Shown: positions 23,467 to 30,253 of the stretch, piece after piece
Numbering within the stretch: position 1 is the first letter of the stretch
How the letters are laid out: the number at the start of each line of letters is the position of its first letter
From: a virus
Virus record (IMG/VR): IMGVR_UViG_3300042881_002516
Coordinates: 1-64,000 of that record
Direction: 5' to 3' (one strand)
Length of the DNA stretch: 64,000 nucleotides
Notes under the pieces: generated by a model
Database searches by the model: none
What the model was told of the DNA's origin: nothing
Seen by the model: only the letters and a program-made list of their open reading frames with translations
Position numbers and translations under genes: made by a program

Positions 23467-24411
23467 TCAGTCAGTCACCCACGGATCGTGCAGGTACACG
23501 CTCGCGCTCGATGGTGGTTCGATGCCTTCGCCCTCGAACCAGTCTGCGATCGTCTCGACGACGAGCTCCGGATCCTTCCATGCGAGCTCGCCGCTCGCGC
23601 CAGTGTTGTCGTCCTCGATGGCATTGATGAGCGCAGCAGCCTTCGACGGAGCATCGAGCACCCACTGGGTGAGTGTTCCCCGGATGTACGAATTGCGCGC
23701 CGCGCGCGTGATACGAGGCAGTGACTCGCCTGATGGCATCGAGCGCGACCGCGAGCTCGAAACGTACGGCTCCAGATCGTCGTCGTCCCACGTGTAGCCC
23801 GACCAGATGCGGCTCGACGTGTAGCGTGTGCTCACCGAGCGCGCGCCCACTCCGAACTTGTGAGCACTCCACGCATACGTGTTCGACAACCATGCACCAC
23901 GGAACTCGACACCGGCCGCACGATTGATGATCACCGCCGACCCGCTCGCTGTCATCATCCCGAACTTGTTCGAGCTTCCGATCAGGCTACCGACGAACGA
24001 CTGCCACGTGGGATCGAGCACGATTGACTCGTCAGCCTCGACGGCCGGCCGAATCACGTTTCTGATGAAGTGCCACGTGTCCGACTTTGATTTGTCCCAC
24101 GCATTACCAGTCGAGAGAATCCCGTTATGTGCGAGCGCAACGCGAGACGTGACGCCGTACGGATGGCAATTCTCGAGATCGATATCGCCATGCGTCTGCA
24201 TGCGCGCATGCCATACAGACTCGCGCCCCTCGATGTGCTCGCGATAAAAGGCGATGAACTGATCGACCGAGGCCGGCAGAGCCTTGACGACAACAAGCTG
24301 ACCGCCGCTTGAATACATGACGCCAATCCCGTCTCGATTGCCCGAATAGACGTCCGCCAAGAACTCATCCGAGAACGTGGTGCTCGATGGCTGATGAACT
24401 AATAAACACAT
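23467..24411 (-). CDS. Class II glutamine amidotransferase-like (Ntn) protein
   Basis: 314 residues from ATG 24411, which places Cys at position 2 as the N-terminal nucleophile of the Ntn fold; GGAGG lies 8 bases upstream. Family lines: SGNRDGIGVMY (23-33), WHARMQTHGDIDLENCHPY (67-85), LAHNGILSTGN (93-103) with the oxyanion Asn-Gly, SDTWHFIRNVI, GSSNKFGMM and AGVEFRGAWLSNTYAWS. The domain ends near 185; the last 130 residues are a low-similarity extension. These proteins release ammonia from glutamine or act on amides. It is encoded behind an amidoligase, a pairing reported for predicted peptide-bond-forming systems in phages and bacteria. Substrate unknown. Confidence 0.87.
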   Translation of the reverse strand: MCLLVHQPSSTTFSDEFLADVYSGNRDGIGVMYSSGGQLVVVKALPASVDQFIAFYREHIEGRESVWHARMQTHGDIDLENCHPYGVTSRVALAHNGILSTGNAWDKSKSDTWHFIRNVIRPAVEADESIVLDPTWQSFVGSLIGSSNKFGMMTASGSAVIINRAAGVEFRGAWLSNTYAWSAHKFGVGARSVSTRYTSSRIWSGYTWDDDDLEPYVSSSRSRSMPSGESLPRITRAARNSYIRGTLTQWVLDAPSKAAALINAIEDDNTGASGELAWKDPELVVETIADWFEGEGIEPPSSASVYLHDPWVTD

Positions 24412-24432
24412 GATAAAAACCTCCAAGACCTG

Positions 24433-25854
24433 TTAGGCCGCCTCTGAATGTTGAAAGAGACCCGCCGTACGATCCGCGACATAGGCGCGCATGACGCGCG
24501 TCTCCGTTTCGAGATGGTTCGCACAGTAGGCCAAGAACGCATGAGCATTGAGCGCGCTCGATCCAGTCTCCGCACGCGCGCAGTATTCAAGAATCGCGTG
24601 CGAGAACTCGATGGCCGAGATCACAGCCTCGTATTTCAACGAACCGCGAAAGATACGAAACTCGATCGTCTCGCGTCCGGTTAGGTTGATCGCCTCGTAC
24701 CGATCGGCCGAGAGATGAGCAGTCTCAACATCCTTTTCCACGACCTTGCAGAACGACGTGGAATACCGCCGGGCGATCGCAGTGATGAAAGCATCATTCC
24801 CCGGATCGTTCACGAACGTGACCGCGCGCGCGATCGTGAGATTCGAGAGCCCGGATCGACTCACGTGGACATGGAGGCCGCACGTCGTCGTTCGATGGCT
24901 GCGGAGGCCTCGAACCAGAGCAGGATCGCGCAGGAACGTGAACAGCTCACGATGAGCCGGCAAGCTCTGCGGATGGGTGATCATCTCGAACCCGCTCGAC
25001 AGACTGCCGTCACGCTCGAAAAAAACATGGCGACCGAACATGCCGCCATTCACTGACTGATGGATGGCGCGCGCCGCCTCTTCTGGATCGCGACTGTAAC
25101 CCTCGACTTCGAGCTCGACGCCCATGTATCGATTGAACTGCCGACACCAGTCATCCGCTCGAAACTCGAACGCACCCTTGGAAGAGTGGTAGCCCTGAAT
25201 AACTCGACGCTCTCGGATGTAATCGACGTGCATGTATATCTCGCGATCATCGTCATATTCAAAATCGTCCGCATCCTGATGAATCAGACACCGATCCCCG
25301 TCCTGATCGATAGCGGGTCGGCTGCTGTCACAGTGCACCCATGCGTCGTGATACTCCGACCACGTGTAGCTGTTGTCCTGGCATGACTCACAGACGAGCT
25401 CGCCGCCGTACGCATCAGCGAGATCGCCCACCGGGAACGACTCGCCGCAGCACTCGCACCCAGAGAAGGAGCCCCACTCGGACAGGCGATCGACCGCATA
25501 ACTGCGATCGTCCTCGACGAACTCCCAACGATAGAACAGGCGCGAGGCCTCGTGACTACTGACCACGTAATCGAGCGACGCCAGATGCCACTCGAGAGAG
25601 GGCGAATAGATGCCCTCCTCTTCAGTAAGCCCAACCACCCGAGTAAGGAACGACCACGGGGTCGAACTGCTAGAACGATGCGCTGCCTCACACAACCCGG
25701 CGAACCACTGCATGCGCTGCCGGAATTGACGGTAACCGCCGAGAGTATTCAGCGGCTTGACGAGCCGATCAGCGATCCGCTGTGCGACTACCTCCCGGCG
25801 ATCTGAATCGGCAAAAACGGCTTGAAAATAGGGCGTTTCGAAAATGTTCGACAT
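24433..25854 (-). CDS. Amidoligase-family (COOH-NH2 ligase) protein with zinc ribbon
   Basis: 473 residues. An N-terminal helical region is followed by a zinc ribbon (C133xxC136, C155xxC158), then an amidoligase domain from about 240 to 425. Key lines: YMGVELEVEGY (metal-binding Glu), ERDGSLSSGFEMITHP, TCGLHVHVSRSGL (HVH), RYEAINLTG and TIEFRIFRGSL. This is the glutamine-synthetase/GCS-like ATP-dependent ligase superfamily that forms amide bonds. With the amidotransferase next to it, the pair is predicted to add or remove amino groups on a peptide or small molecule. The acceptor cannot be read from sequence. The zinc ribbon may recognise nucleic acid or protein. Confidence 0.82.
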   Translation of the reverse strand: MSNIFETPYFQAVFADSDRREVVAQRIADRLVKPLNTLGGYRQFRQRMQWFAGLCEAAHRSSSSTPWSFLTRVVGLTEEEGIYSPSLEWHLASLDYVVSSHEASRLFYRWEFVEDDRSYAVDRLSEWGSFSGCECCGESFPVGDLADAYGGELVCESCQDNSYTWSEYHDAWVHCDSSRPAIDQDGDRCLIHQDADDFEYDDDREIYMHVDYIRERRVIQGYHSSKGAFEFRADDWCRQFNRYMGVELEVEGYSRDPEEAARAIHQSVNGGMFGRHVFFERDGSLSSGFEMITHPQSLPAHRELFTFLRDPALVRGLRSHRTTTCGLHVHVSRSGLSNLTIARAVTFVNDPGNDAFITAIARRYSTSFCKVVEKDVETAHLSADRYEAINLTGRETIEFRIFRGSLKYEAVISAIEFSHAILEYCARAETGSSALNAHAFLAYCANHLETETRVMRAYVADRTAGLFQHSEAA

Positions 25855-25877
25855 TTTGAACCTCTTTCTAACTTTCT

Positions 25878-25893
25878 ATGGGGCAAATCGCCC
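25878..25893. repeat. Leader hairpin ahead of the amidoligase
   Basis: GGGGC and GCCCC arms around a short AT-rich loop, upstream of the ribosome binding region AGAAAGAGG. There is no T-run, so it is more likely RNA structure than a terminator. Confidence 0.4.
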
Positions 25894-25910
25894 CGCCGCC
25901 GATCATAGCA

Positions 25911-25942
25911 AAAAGAAAGGGCGAGACAACAGCCCCGCCCCC
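25911..25942 (-). terminator. Terminator-like hairpin behind the DUF932 gene
   Basis: Minus strand GGGCG/CGCCC stem with an imperfect inner part, followed by TTTCTTTTTG. It lies between the DUF932 protein and the amidoligase and may reduce, not abolish, readthrough. Confidence 0.6.
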
Positions 25943-25970
25943 TCTTTTCTTCGAACGCCTCGATGCTCGA

Positions 25971-27074
25971 TCAGACTACATCGAGCAGCGCTCCCGCCGT
26001 CTCTTCAAACTGGACACGCTCGGCCGTCCACGGAATCGAGCGCGCATAGGCTGTCGCACCAGTCACCGCATCGAACACCGATTCGATTGGCCGTCCCTCC
26101 TCTTCAAGATGTACCGCCGCGATACGCTCGCCGATACGAGCCCCGAACCGACCCGCCAAAAACTGCTCGACCTTATCCAGCTTCGACGACTGTGCAGATC
26201 GCAGCACTGTTGTGATGTTCGACGAGCTCGCGCGCGAGTATTCAAGCAGTGCAGGAGCCGCCTCCTCGATGAACCGATCCGGAGCACTGGCAGTGTGACG
26301 GATCGAGATGCTCTCCAACTCATGCGCGCCCCAGACAATCCGATTTTTGCAAACGTAATCGAATAGGAATGTTTTGATTTTCAGAGCACCCGCGCCGACT
26401 TCCGAATTTGTGACAAAGAACCCACGCGCGAGCGCGCCCGTTTTGCCGTCACGCCTGTTAGGTAACTCGATCCGATTCTGCTCATCGGCAAGGAACACGA
26501 ACATGTCACGATCACTCGCAAACAATGTCGTGTTGTCTCGCGTGACTTCTGCAAGGCCTTTTCCAAACTCTCCCGGCACTCGAAAGTCACCAGTCACACC
26601 ATCACCAAATCGATCCTCGAGGGCGCGCACTACATCCGAGTTCCAGATGCGACCATATCGCGCACCAGTGGCCGCGCGGACTTCGAGGGCTTTCTGGTTT
26701 TCGCCCGTGTACAACATCCCAACATCGGCCGCATCTCGCTCAACCTTCAAACCATAATTGAGGCAATCGGCAACAAGCGGAGCCGGTAACGTCCGCAGAT
26801 AACTAGCCGGTGCTCCCGACAGGCTCGCCAACTGGCCGAACGCCCAATTTGACGGAGCTGCCGTCCTGCCGTTGGAGTCTTGGATCAAAATGCCGCGAGA
26901 GTATCCGCGCTCGTCATTGACTGGAACGGCCGTGAGACTGCGAGAGCTTACGACCGAGGCATGCGACAACTCGCGCACCTGTTCGAGCATGGCGCGCATG
27001 GCCGGTAATGACGTGAACCGCTCTTCTGGTGGACGTGTTGCCCACTGCCGCGAGGCATCCATTAACGTCGTCAT
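25971..27074 (-). CDS. DUF932-domain protein
   Basis: 367 residues from ATG 27074, with GGAGG nine bases upstream; the preceding stop is two bases away. The lines FGQLASLSGAPASYLRTLPAPLVADCLNYGL, GARYGRIWNSDVVRALEDRFGD, LFASDRDMFVFLADE, GFFVTNSEVGAGALKIKTFLFDYVCKNRIVWGA and the following long helix are diagnostic of the DUF932/TIGR03299 family of phages and plasmids. Its biochemical role is unknown; some relatives accompany replication or anti-restriction genes. It is the second gene of the unit starting at the promoter near 27313. Confidence 0.85.
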   Translation of the reverse strand: MTTLMDASRQWATRPPEERFTSLPAMRAMLEQVRELSHASVVSSRSLTAVPVNDERGYSRGILIQDSNGRTAAPSNWAFGQLASLSGAPASYLRTLPAPLVADCLNYGLKVERDAADVGMLYTGENQKALEVRAATGARYGRIWNSDVVRALEDRFGDGVTGDFRVPGEFGKGLAEVTRDNTTLFASDRDMFVFLADEQNRIELPNRRDGKTGALARGFFVTNSEVGAGALKIKTFLFDYVCKNRIVWGAHELESISIRHTASAPDRFIEEAAPALLEYSRASSSNITTVLRSAQSSKLDKVEQFLAGRFGARIGERIAAVHLEEEGRPIESVFDAVTGATAYARSIPWTAERVQFEETAGALLDVV

Positions 27075-27075
27075 A

Positions 27076-27267
27076 TTAGTTTGCCTCCTGCTTCGATCGC
27101 ATCCACGCTTCGAGAACGACGCGCGCCTCATGCTTCGAGAGCATGAAAGCATCCGCGAGTATCGGCGCCGCGCCGAACATGTTGACGCTGCCGCCTTCCC
27201 TCAAAGAATCCAAAAACCGGAACGCTGCGGGAGCGATCGCCGGCCTGTTACTTACTAACTCGGACAT
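27076..27267 (-). CDS. Small partner of DUF932 protein
   Basis: 63 residues (MSELVSNRPAIAPAAFRFLDSL), helical, with LSKHEARVVLEAWMRSKQ at the C-terminus resembling a short helix-turn-helix. It has a good ribosome site (AGGAGAAAG) and is the first gene after the promoter and hairpin near 27300. Small proteins of this kind frequently precede DUF932 genes. Function unknown. Confidence 0.65.
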   Translation of the reverse strand: MSELVSNRPAIAPAAFRFLDSLREGGSVNMFGAAPILADAFMLSKHEARVVLEAWMRSKQEAN

Positions 27268-27288
27268 TTTGACTTTCTCCTGTATATG

Positions 27289-27305
27289 CCACCAATGGGT
27301 GGTGG
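27289..27305. promoter_or_regulatory. Hairpin/operator CCACCA-N5-TGGTGG at promoter start
   Basis: Perfect six-base arms, positioned at about +1 to +17 of the transcript expected from the adjacent promoter and just ahead of the ribosome site. Could be an operator for a dimeric repressor or a translation-control hairpin. Confidence 0.55.
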
Positions 27306-27312
27306 ACTTTCT

Positions 27313-27340
27313 AAAATACGCTCATCCTTCGGCCTGTCAA
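27313..27340 (-). promoter_or_regulatory. Sigma70-type promoter for the amidoligase unit
   Basis: Minus strand TTGACA (27335-27340), 16 bases, TATTTT (27313-27318). The -35 is a full consensus match. It points at the small gene, DUF932, amidoligase and amidotransferase. Confidence 0.7.
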
Positions 27341-27447
27341 CTACCCGCCCAAAATCTTATGGATGAGCCAGTAGCCGAACAGCTTAAAAACGGTTTTGAA
27401 AAACTGCTTTTCTGCATCCCTCGGTTTTGGTGGAAGTGTGCCAGGCT

Positions 27448-27657
27448 TCAGAGTGGACTCGCGTCCCTCCCACCTTGGCATGGTTCCTCCTCATACTGTT
27501 CAACCAATCGACGCGCGCGGCTAACCGCCACACGACGAATGCGAATGATATCGGCCAGTGGCCGCTCGTTGCTGTCGCTGTAGTCAGGCATCGCGAGTAA
27601 CTCCTTGATGGCACCGAGTAGATCGGCCGTCCGCTTGTCATGCTTTAGCAGTGTCAT
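27448..27657 (-). CDS. Small protein of the tiny-gene operon
   Basis: 69 residues (MTLLKHDKRTADLLGAIKELL). Helical, basic, with DIIRIRRVAVSRARRLVEQYEEE. Its start shares ATGA with the stop of the 48-residue HTH-like gene. A longer frame to 27641 in another phase was rejected as a shadow. Unknown function; last gene of the operon. Confidence 0.65.
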   Translation of the reverse strand: MTLLKHDKRTADLLGAIKELLAMPDYSDSNERPLADIIRIRRVAVSRARRLVEQYEEEPCQGGRDASPL

Positions 27658-27800
27658 GGCTTCTCTTCCTCCGACTCCTCAAACGCTGCGATCACCTCAT
27701 GCACCATGAGCAAAGAGATTCCTAGCGACTCGGCGATCTCCTGCTCTTTCATGCCGTCCTCATAGTACATGTCGATAATTTGTAAATCCGTCCAGTTCAT
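27654..27800 (-). CDS. 48-residue helix-turn-helix-like protein
   Basis: Starts MNWTDLQIIDMYYEDGMKEQ; the segment MKEQEIAESLGISLLMVHEVIAAF has the spacing of a helix-turn-helix (AES-LGIS-recognition helix). Both ends overlap neighbours as ATGA, supporting translation. Its size and location make it a candidate regulator of the local palindromic operators. Confidence 0.65.
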   Translation of the reverse strand: MNWTDLQIIDMYYEDGMKEQEIAESLGISLLMVHEVIAAFEESEEEKP

Positions 27801-27982
27801 GCGGCCTCCCCTGTGGCCTTGGCGATGACGGCGCGTAGGGTGTCAACGGCGGCAATTACGTCAGCGTCGCATTCATCCATCGGGTTTCCGTGATAGTCAT
27901 ATTCAAGCCGTGCGTTTTCTAGCGCGTGCAGCGCCATTTGCAGGGCGGCGAGCAAATCAGGGGTTGAAGCGTGGCGGCTCAT
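27797..27982 (-). CDS. Small helical protein
   Basis: 61 residues (MSRHASTPDLLAALQMALHALE), mostly helix, with acid-rich MDECDADVIAAVDTL. Coupled at both ends by ATGA. It shares the pattern of LLxALxxAL helices with the 49-residue protein at the head of the operon. No family recognised. Confidence 0.65.
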   Translation of the reverse strand: MSRHASTPDLLAALQMALHALENARLEYDYHGNPMDECDADVIAAVDTLRAVIAKATGEAA

Positions 27983-28170
27983 GACTGCACCTCTTCGATG
28001 TCGTTGATGAAGTCCTCCATGTGAACAAGGCCGAACTCCGTGAAAGCCTCTTCATTTTCGTTCCACGTGGCCAGAGCAATATCACTGGCCTGCTCTTTCG
28101 AATCGGCCTCGATCTCTAACTGGTACACGGTGTGCTCTATTCGAACGAGCGAAATCCTAAACTTTTTCAT
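27979..28170 (-). CDS. Small acidic protein
   Basis: 63 residues from ATG 28170 (MKKFRISLVRIEHTVYQLEIEA). An alpha/beta single domain with a strongly acidic C-terminal half. The pattern of a beta hairpin followed by KEQASDIALATWNE resembles small phage proteins found in early regions. A longer frame to 28254 lies within the preceding gene. Function unknown. Confidence 0.65.
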   Translation of the reverse strand: MKKFRISLVRIEHTVYQLEIEADSKEQASDIALATWNENEEAFTEFGLVHMEDFINDIEEVQS

Positions 28171-28316
28171 GGCTGCACCTCCATAGCGCGCAGCACGCGC
28201 TCGAGCTCGGAGCAAACCTTGTAACTGTTCTCTGCTCCCGGAACTCGAAAACAAGGGGCGCTGTTCAACGCACGCAACGCAAGCCGCAATACGGCTATGA
28301 CTTCTGCCTTATCCAC
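28167..28316 (-). CDS. Tiny GTG-start protein heading the operon
   Basis: 49 residues with a GTG start (VDKAEVIAVLRLALRALNSA). AGGAG is 6 bases upstream, and the stop shares ATGA with the next gene. An ATG two bases earlier leads only to a short dead frame. The start region reads TTATCCACA on the plus strand, which is a DnaA-box sequence but here is coding. Confidence 0.6.
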   Translation of the reverse strand: MDKAEVIAVLRLALRALNSAPCFRVPGAENSYKVCSELERVLRAMEVQP

Positions 28317-28339
28317 ATGAATCTCCTTTCTGCTTTCTA

Positions 28340-28357
28340 GCTAGGAACATTCCTAGC
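28340..28357. promoter_or_regulatory. Palindromic operator GCTAGGAA-CA-TTCCTAGC
   Basis: Eight-base perfect arms separated by two bases. On the minus strand it covers about +1 to +18 of the predicted transcript of the tiny-gene operon and precedes TAGAAAGCAGAAAGGAG. The geometry matches a repressor operator. Confidence 0.65.
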
Positions 28358-28364
28358 GTCGGCG

Positions 28365-28393
28365 AACCTACCCCGCCTCGATCAACTTGTCAA
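28365..28393 (-). promoter_or_regulatory. Candidate promoter of the tiny-gene operon
   Basis: TTGACA (28388-28393), 17 bases, TAGGTT (28365-28370) on the minus strand. The -35 is part of the 16-bp inverted repeat. The weak -10 suggests activator help or a different sigma requirement. Confidence 0.5.
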
Positions 28394-28395
28394 CT
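28380..28395 (-). repeat. 16-bp inverted repeat, right copy
   Basis: Minus-strand AGTTGACAAGTTGATC, identical to plus-strand 22810-22825. A third TCAACT occurs at 28401-28406, giving an array of the hexamer. The repeat overlaps the 3' end of the nuclease gene. Confidence 0.75.
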
Positions 28396-28812
28396 GTTCA
28401 TCAACTCCAGTTCGAGCATGCCCCACGGCATGCTGCCGTAGTGCCACGACGCAAGCGGGGTCGTATCCACCCCCGCACGTGCGAGCTCGAGTACCTGATC
28501 GCCACGGTACAACAGTAGTTGACCATCCTTGCTCGCTGTCTTTTTGTACGGCACAAACAAAACCAAAATGAACGTCGTGCATCCGATCTCGGCATGGCGC
28601 GCATGGAAGGCGACCTGATGGGGAGACAAACGAACGCGCCGCCCATACGTCACGACCTTCAGCTCGAGAGGGGCAAAAGTACCCGAGCGGGGCAGGGCAA
28701 CCAGACAGTCCGGGAAGCCCTGATTAACCCGTGACTCAATCCGGGTAAAAAGGCAGCTTGGGAGGTTTTCTTTCAACCTCTGGTACAGCTTCGTCTCTGG
28801 CTTCGCTGGCAT
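28390..28812 (-). CDS. PD-(D/E)XK (VRR-NUC-like) nuclease
   Basis: 140 residues. RVNQGFPDCLVALPRSGTFAPLELKVV gives the nuclease core: Asp35, then Glu50-x-Lys52, with an upstream Glu26 and a following Gln in SPHQVAFH. This is the signature of small VRR-NUC/Holliday-resolvase-like phage nucleases that cut branched DNA. The gene overlaps the TerS end by 77 bases, so it is co-expressed with packaging genes; resolving replication branches before packaging is a likely role. Its 3' end carries the right copy of the 16-bp repeat. Confidence 0.82.
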   Translation of the reverse strand: MPAKPETKLYQRLKENLPSCLFTRIESRVNQGFPDCLVALPRSGTFAPLELKVVTYGRRVRLSPHQVAFHARHAEIGCTTFILVLFVPYKKTASKDGQLLLYRGDQVLELARAGVDTTPLASWHYGSMPWGMLELELMNS

Positions 28813-29416
28813 CCTTCGGTTCCTCTTCCAGACTCTCGGCTACCTGTTCCGGTGTGACGTCGATCACAGGGCTGCCGTTGCCGTACAGCTTCTTGATCTC
28901 CTGCAACTTTCGCATGACCTCCTCCTTGCTCATGGAGTCGATCGTACCGTGCCTGATCTCCTTGCGATCGATGTAGATCGTGCCCAAGGCCTGGCCTCGA
29001 CGGTATTCAGCCTGGACAGCAGCGCCATAGGCTCCCGCCGCCAGTGCCTGGTCGCGGATCACCTGTAGGTCGCGCATGTGACGCTCGTAGGTCGTGCCGT
29101 ACTTCTCGGCCATCTCCGCGCGCATCTTCTGGATCGCAGCGACGATGTGCGGGTTCTTGTCTGGGTCGGTCAGATCCTCGGCGCGCCGCTTGGCGTTCTT
29201 CTCTGGCCACCCTGCACGAACCACGGCCTCCCGCAGAGTCACGTGGCCGTCCCCGGCTACGAACTCGTTGACGAACTTCCATTCCTGCGTGGTGAGCTGC
29301 TTCTGCTTCTTCGGGACGTTAGGGACAGGGCGGTTGATTTTCTCGATCGTCTTCGGCTGAAGCCCTCTGCTGATCTGCTTGCCGAACTCCTTGTCCGCCT
29401 TGCTAGTCAGCTTCAC
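28736..29416 (-). CDS. terS: Terminase small subunit
   Basis: 226 residues from GTG 29416, which shares GTGA with the preceding stop and has GGAGGG five bases upstream. The N-terminal HTH region is LTTQEWKFVNEFVAGDGHVTLREAVVRAGW, followed by TDPDKNPHIVAAIQKMRAEM (the Terminase_2-type pattern), an oligomerisation helix and an acidic C-terminus ending PPKLPFYPD. It recognises packaging-site DNA and hands it to TerL. TerS is separated from TerL by about 6 kb of accessory genes. A ring-forming pac binder suggests headful packaging, in line with a permuted genome. Confidence 0.82.
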   Translation of the reverse strand: MKLTSKADKEFGKQISRGLQPKTIEKINRPVPNVPKKQKQLTTQEWKFVNEFVAGDGHVTLREAVVRAGWPEKNAKRRAEDLTDPDKNPHIVAAIQKMRAEMAEKYGTTYERHMRDLQVIRDQALAAGAYGAAVQAEYRRGQALGTIYIDRKEIRHGTIDSMSKEEVMRKLQEIKKLYGNGSPVIDVTPEQVAESLEEEPKDASEARDEAVPEVERKPPKLPFYPD

Positions 29417-29628
29417 GCGACCCTCCAGACCCGCCAGCCCTCCGGGACACGCCGGCACGAAAACTTCGTCCCATGCCGCTTGGAGAACATCCAGGCGGCG
29501 CTACGCGCGTTCTTGGCAGCTTCGGCATCTGGTAGCAGGAAGCTGTCCCCTACGGCCATGACAGGGAAGGGGTACTTCTCCCGCTGGGCTTCGGCGGGGA
29601 TCGGGATGCCCGTGTCAACTGTTAACAT
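29413..29628 (-). CDS. Small conserved protein upstream of TerS
   Basis: 71 residues (MLTVDTGIPIPAEAQREKYP). The lines YPFPVMAVGDSFLLP and KFSCRRVPEGWRVWRV match a small phage family I know as DUF7303-like, usually in early or replication regions. It is coupled to TerS by GTGA. It may bind nucleic acid, judging from its compact basic beta fold. Confidence 0.65.
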   Translation of the reverse strand: MLTVDTGIPIPAEAQREKYPFPVMAVGDSFLLPDAEAAKNARSAAWMFSKRHGTKFSCRRVPEGWRVWRVA

Positions 29629-29856
29629 GCCAACAGTCTACTATGGGTAATTCAAGATCGTCCAGTGGGGTCAGGGCCGCTAGTAGTCCTCAAATAGGGT
29701 CTAGTGAAAAAAAAATTTCTCGAAAAAAGGTCGCGCGCGCATCCCAGATAAATTTCACTGAATCAGTTAGTGTAAGTCACTGTGTACTCGTAACTTACTG
29801 ATTCTATTGTCTTCTTACACCTATTACAGCATTACGGTAAATTTTAAAATTTTTTG
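29629..29856. promoter_or_regulatory. AT-rich control region with inverted repeat
   Basis: No gene. It holds runs of A and T, a CGCGCGCG tract near 29732, and an inverted repeat with 12-base arms (29760-29771 and 29793-29804, one mismatch, GAATCAGTTAGT/ACTTACTGATTC) with an inner GTAAGT/ACTTAC pair. No convincing sigma70 promoter was found. It is the leader region for the TerS unit and a candidate replication origin. Confidence 0.5.
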
Positions 29857-29891
29857 AAAAAAAAACTAGTAGACCCCTTCTGGGTTCTACT
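29857..29891 (-). terminator. Second minus-strand terminator
   Basis: AGTAGAACCC and GGGGTCTACT pair with one mismatch around a short loop, followed by AGTTTTTTTTTC on the minus strand. Together with the terminator at 30252-30278 it isolates early transcription from the TerS unit. Confidence 0.75.
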
Positions 29892-29974
29892 GGAGCCGTT
29901 AGCGGCCCGTTTTTATGTACTTTTTGTTAGTTTTCTGCCATATTGACCCGTGGTCCATGATCCATGGTGAACAA

Positions 29975-30253
29975 ATGAAGCCAGTTGACCTTGAACACAT
30001 TGACAAGTGGTACGCTTACAACCCCGATACAGGGGAGGTGTACCGCAAGACGACCTACGCCACCCTTTGCACCCCTGACACTCACGGGGGTTACATAGCC
30101 AACATCCGTGGCAGGGTATGCTCGGTGCATCGCATCGCGTGGTTCTTGAGCCACGGCGAGTGGCCCCCGTTCAACCTTCGCCATCGCGACGGCAACCGCC
30201 GTAACAACCGCATCGACAATCTGGAACCGGTTTCCATCAGGCACCCCAAATAA
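29975..30253 (+). CDS. HNH endonuclease
   Basis: 92 residues from ATG 29975 (MKPVDLEHIDKWYAYNPDTGEV). An in-frame start at 29915 would extend it by 20 residues. The line VHRIAWFLSHGEWPPFNLRHRDGNRRNNRIDNLEPVS is the typical phage HNH domain (His in VHRIAW, then LRHRDGN, then N-x-x-x-NL). Such free-standing HNH genes move as homing endonucleases. It lies on the plus strand between two minus-strand terminators, while its neighbours are minus. Catalytic residues look intact. Confidence 0.85.
   Translation: MKPVDLEHIDKWYAYNPDTGEVYRKTTYATLCTPDTHGGYIANIRGRVCSVHRIAWFLSHGEWPPFNLRHRDGNRRNNRIDNLEPVSIRHPK

Noticed and set aside
22851-23627. Long Arg/His/Pro-rich open frame on the plus strand, with a minus-strand counterpart (22879-23370)
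   Set aside because: Composition follows the GATC/CACGG repeats, the plus frame runs into the amidotransferase gene on the other strand, and neither has a ribosome site or known motif.
27384-27641. 85-codon minus-strand frame overlapping the 69-residue gene
   Set aside because: Different phase; the 69-residue frame is coupled by ATGA to its neighbour.
28060-28070. Second GTTCCACGTGG sequence
   Set aside because: Half-site only, inside a coding region, and not palindromic.
28309-28317. TTATCCACA, a DnaA-box sequence
   Set aside because: A single copy that is part of the start codons of the GTG-start gene; about half a match is expected by chance in a genome this size.
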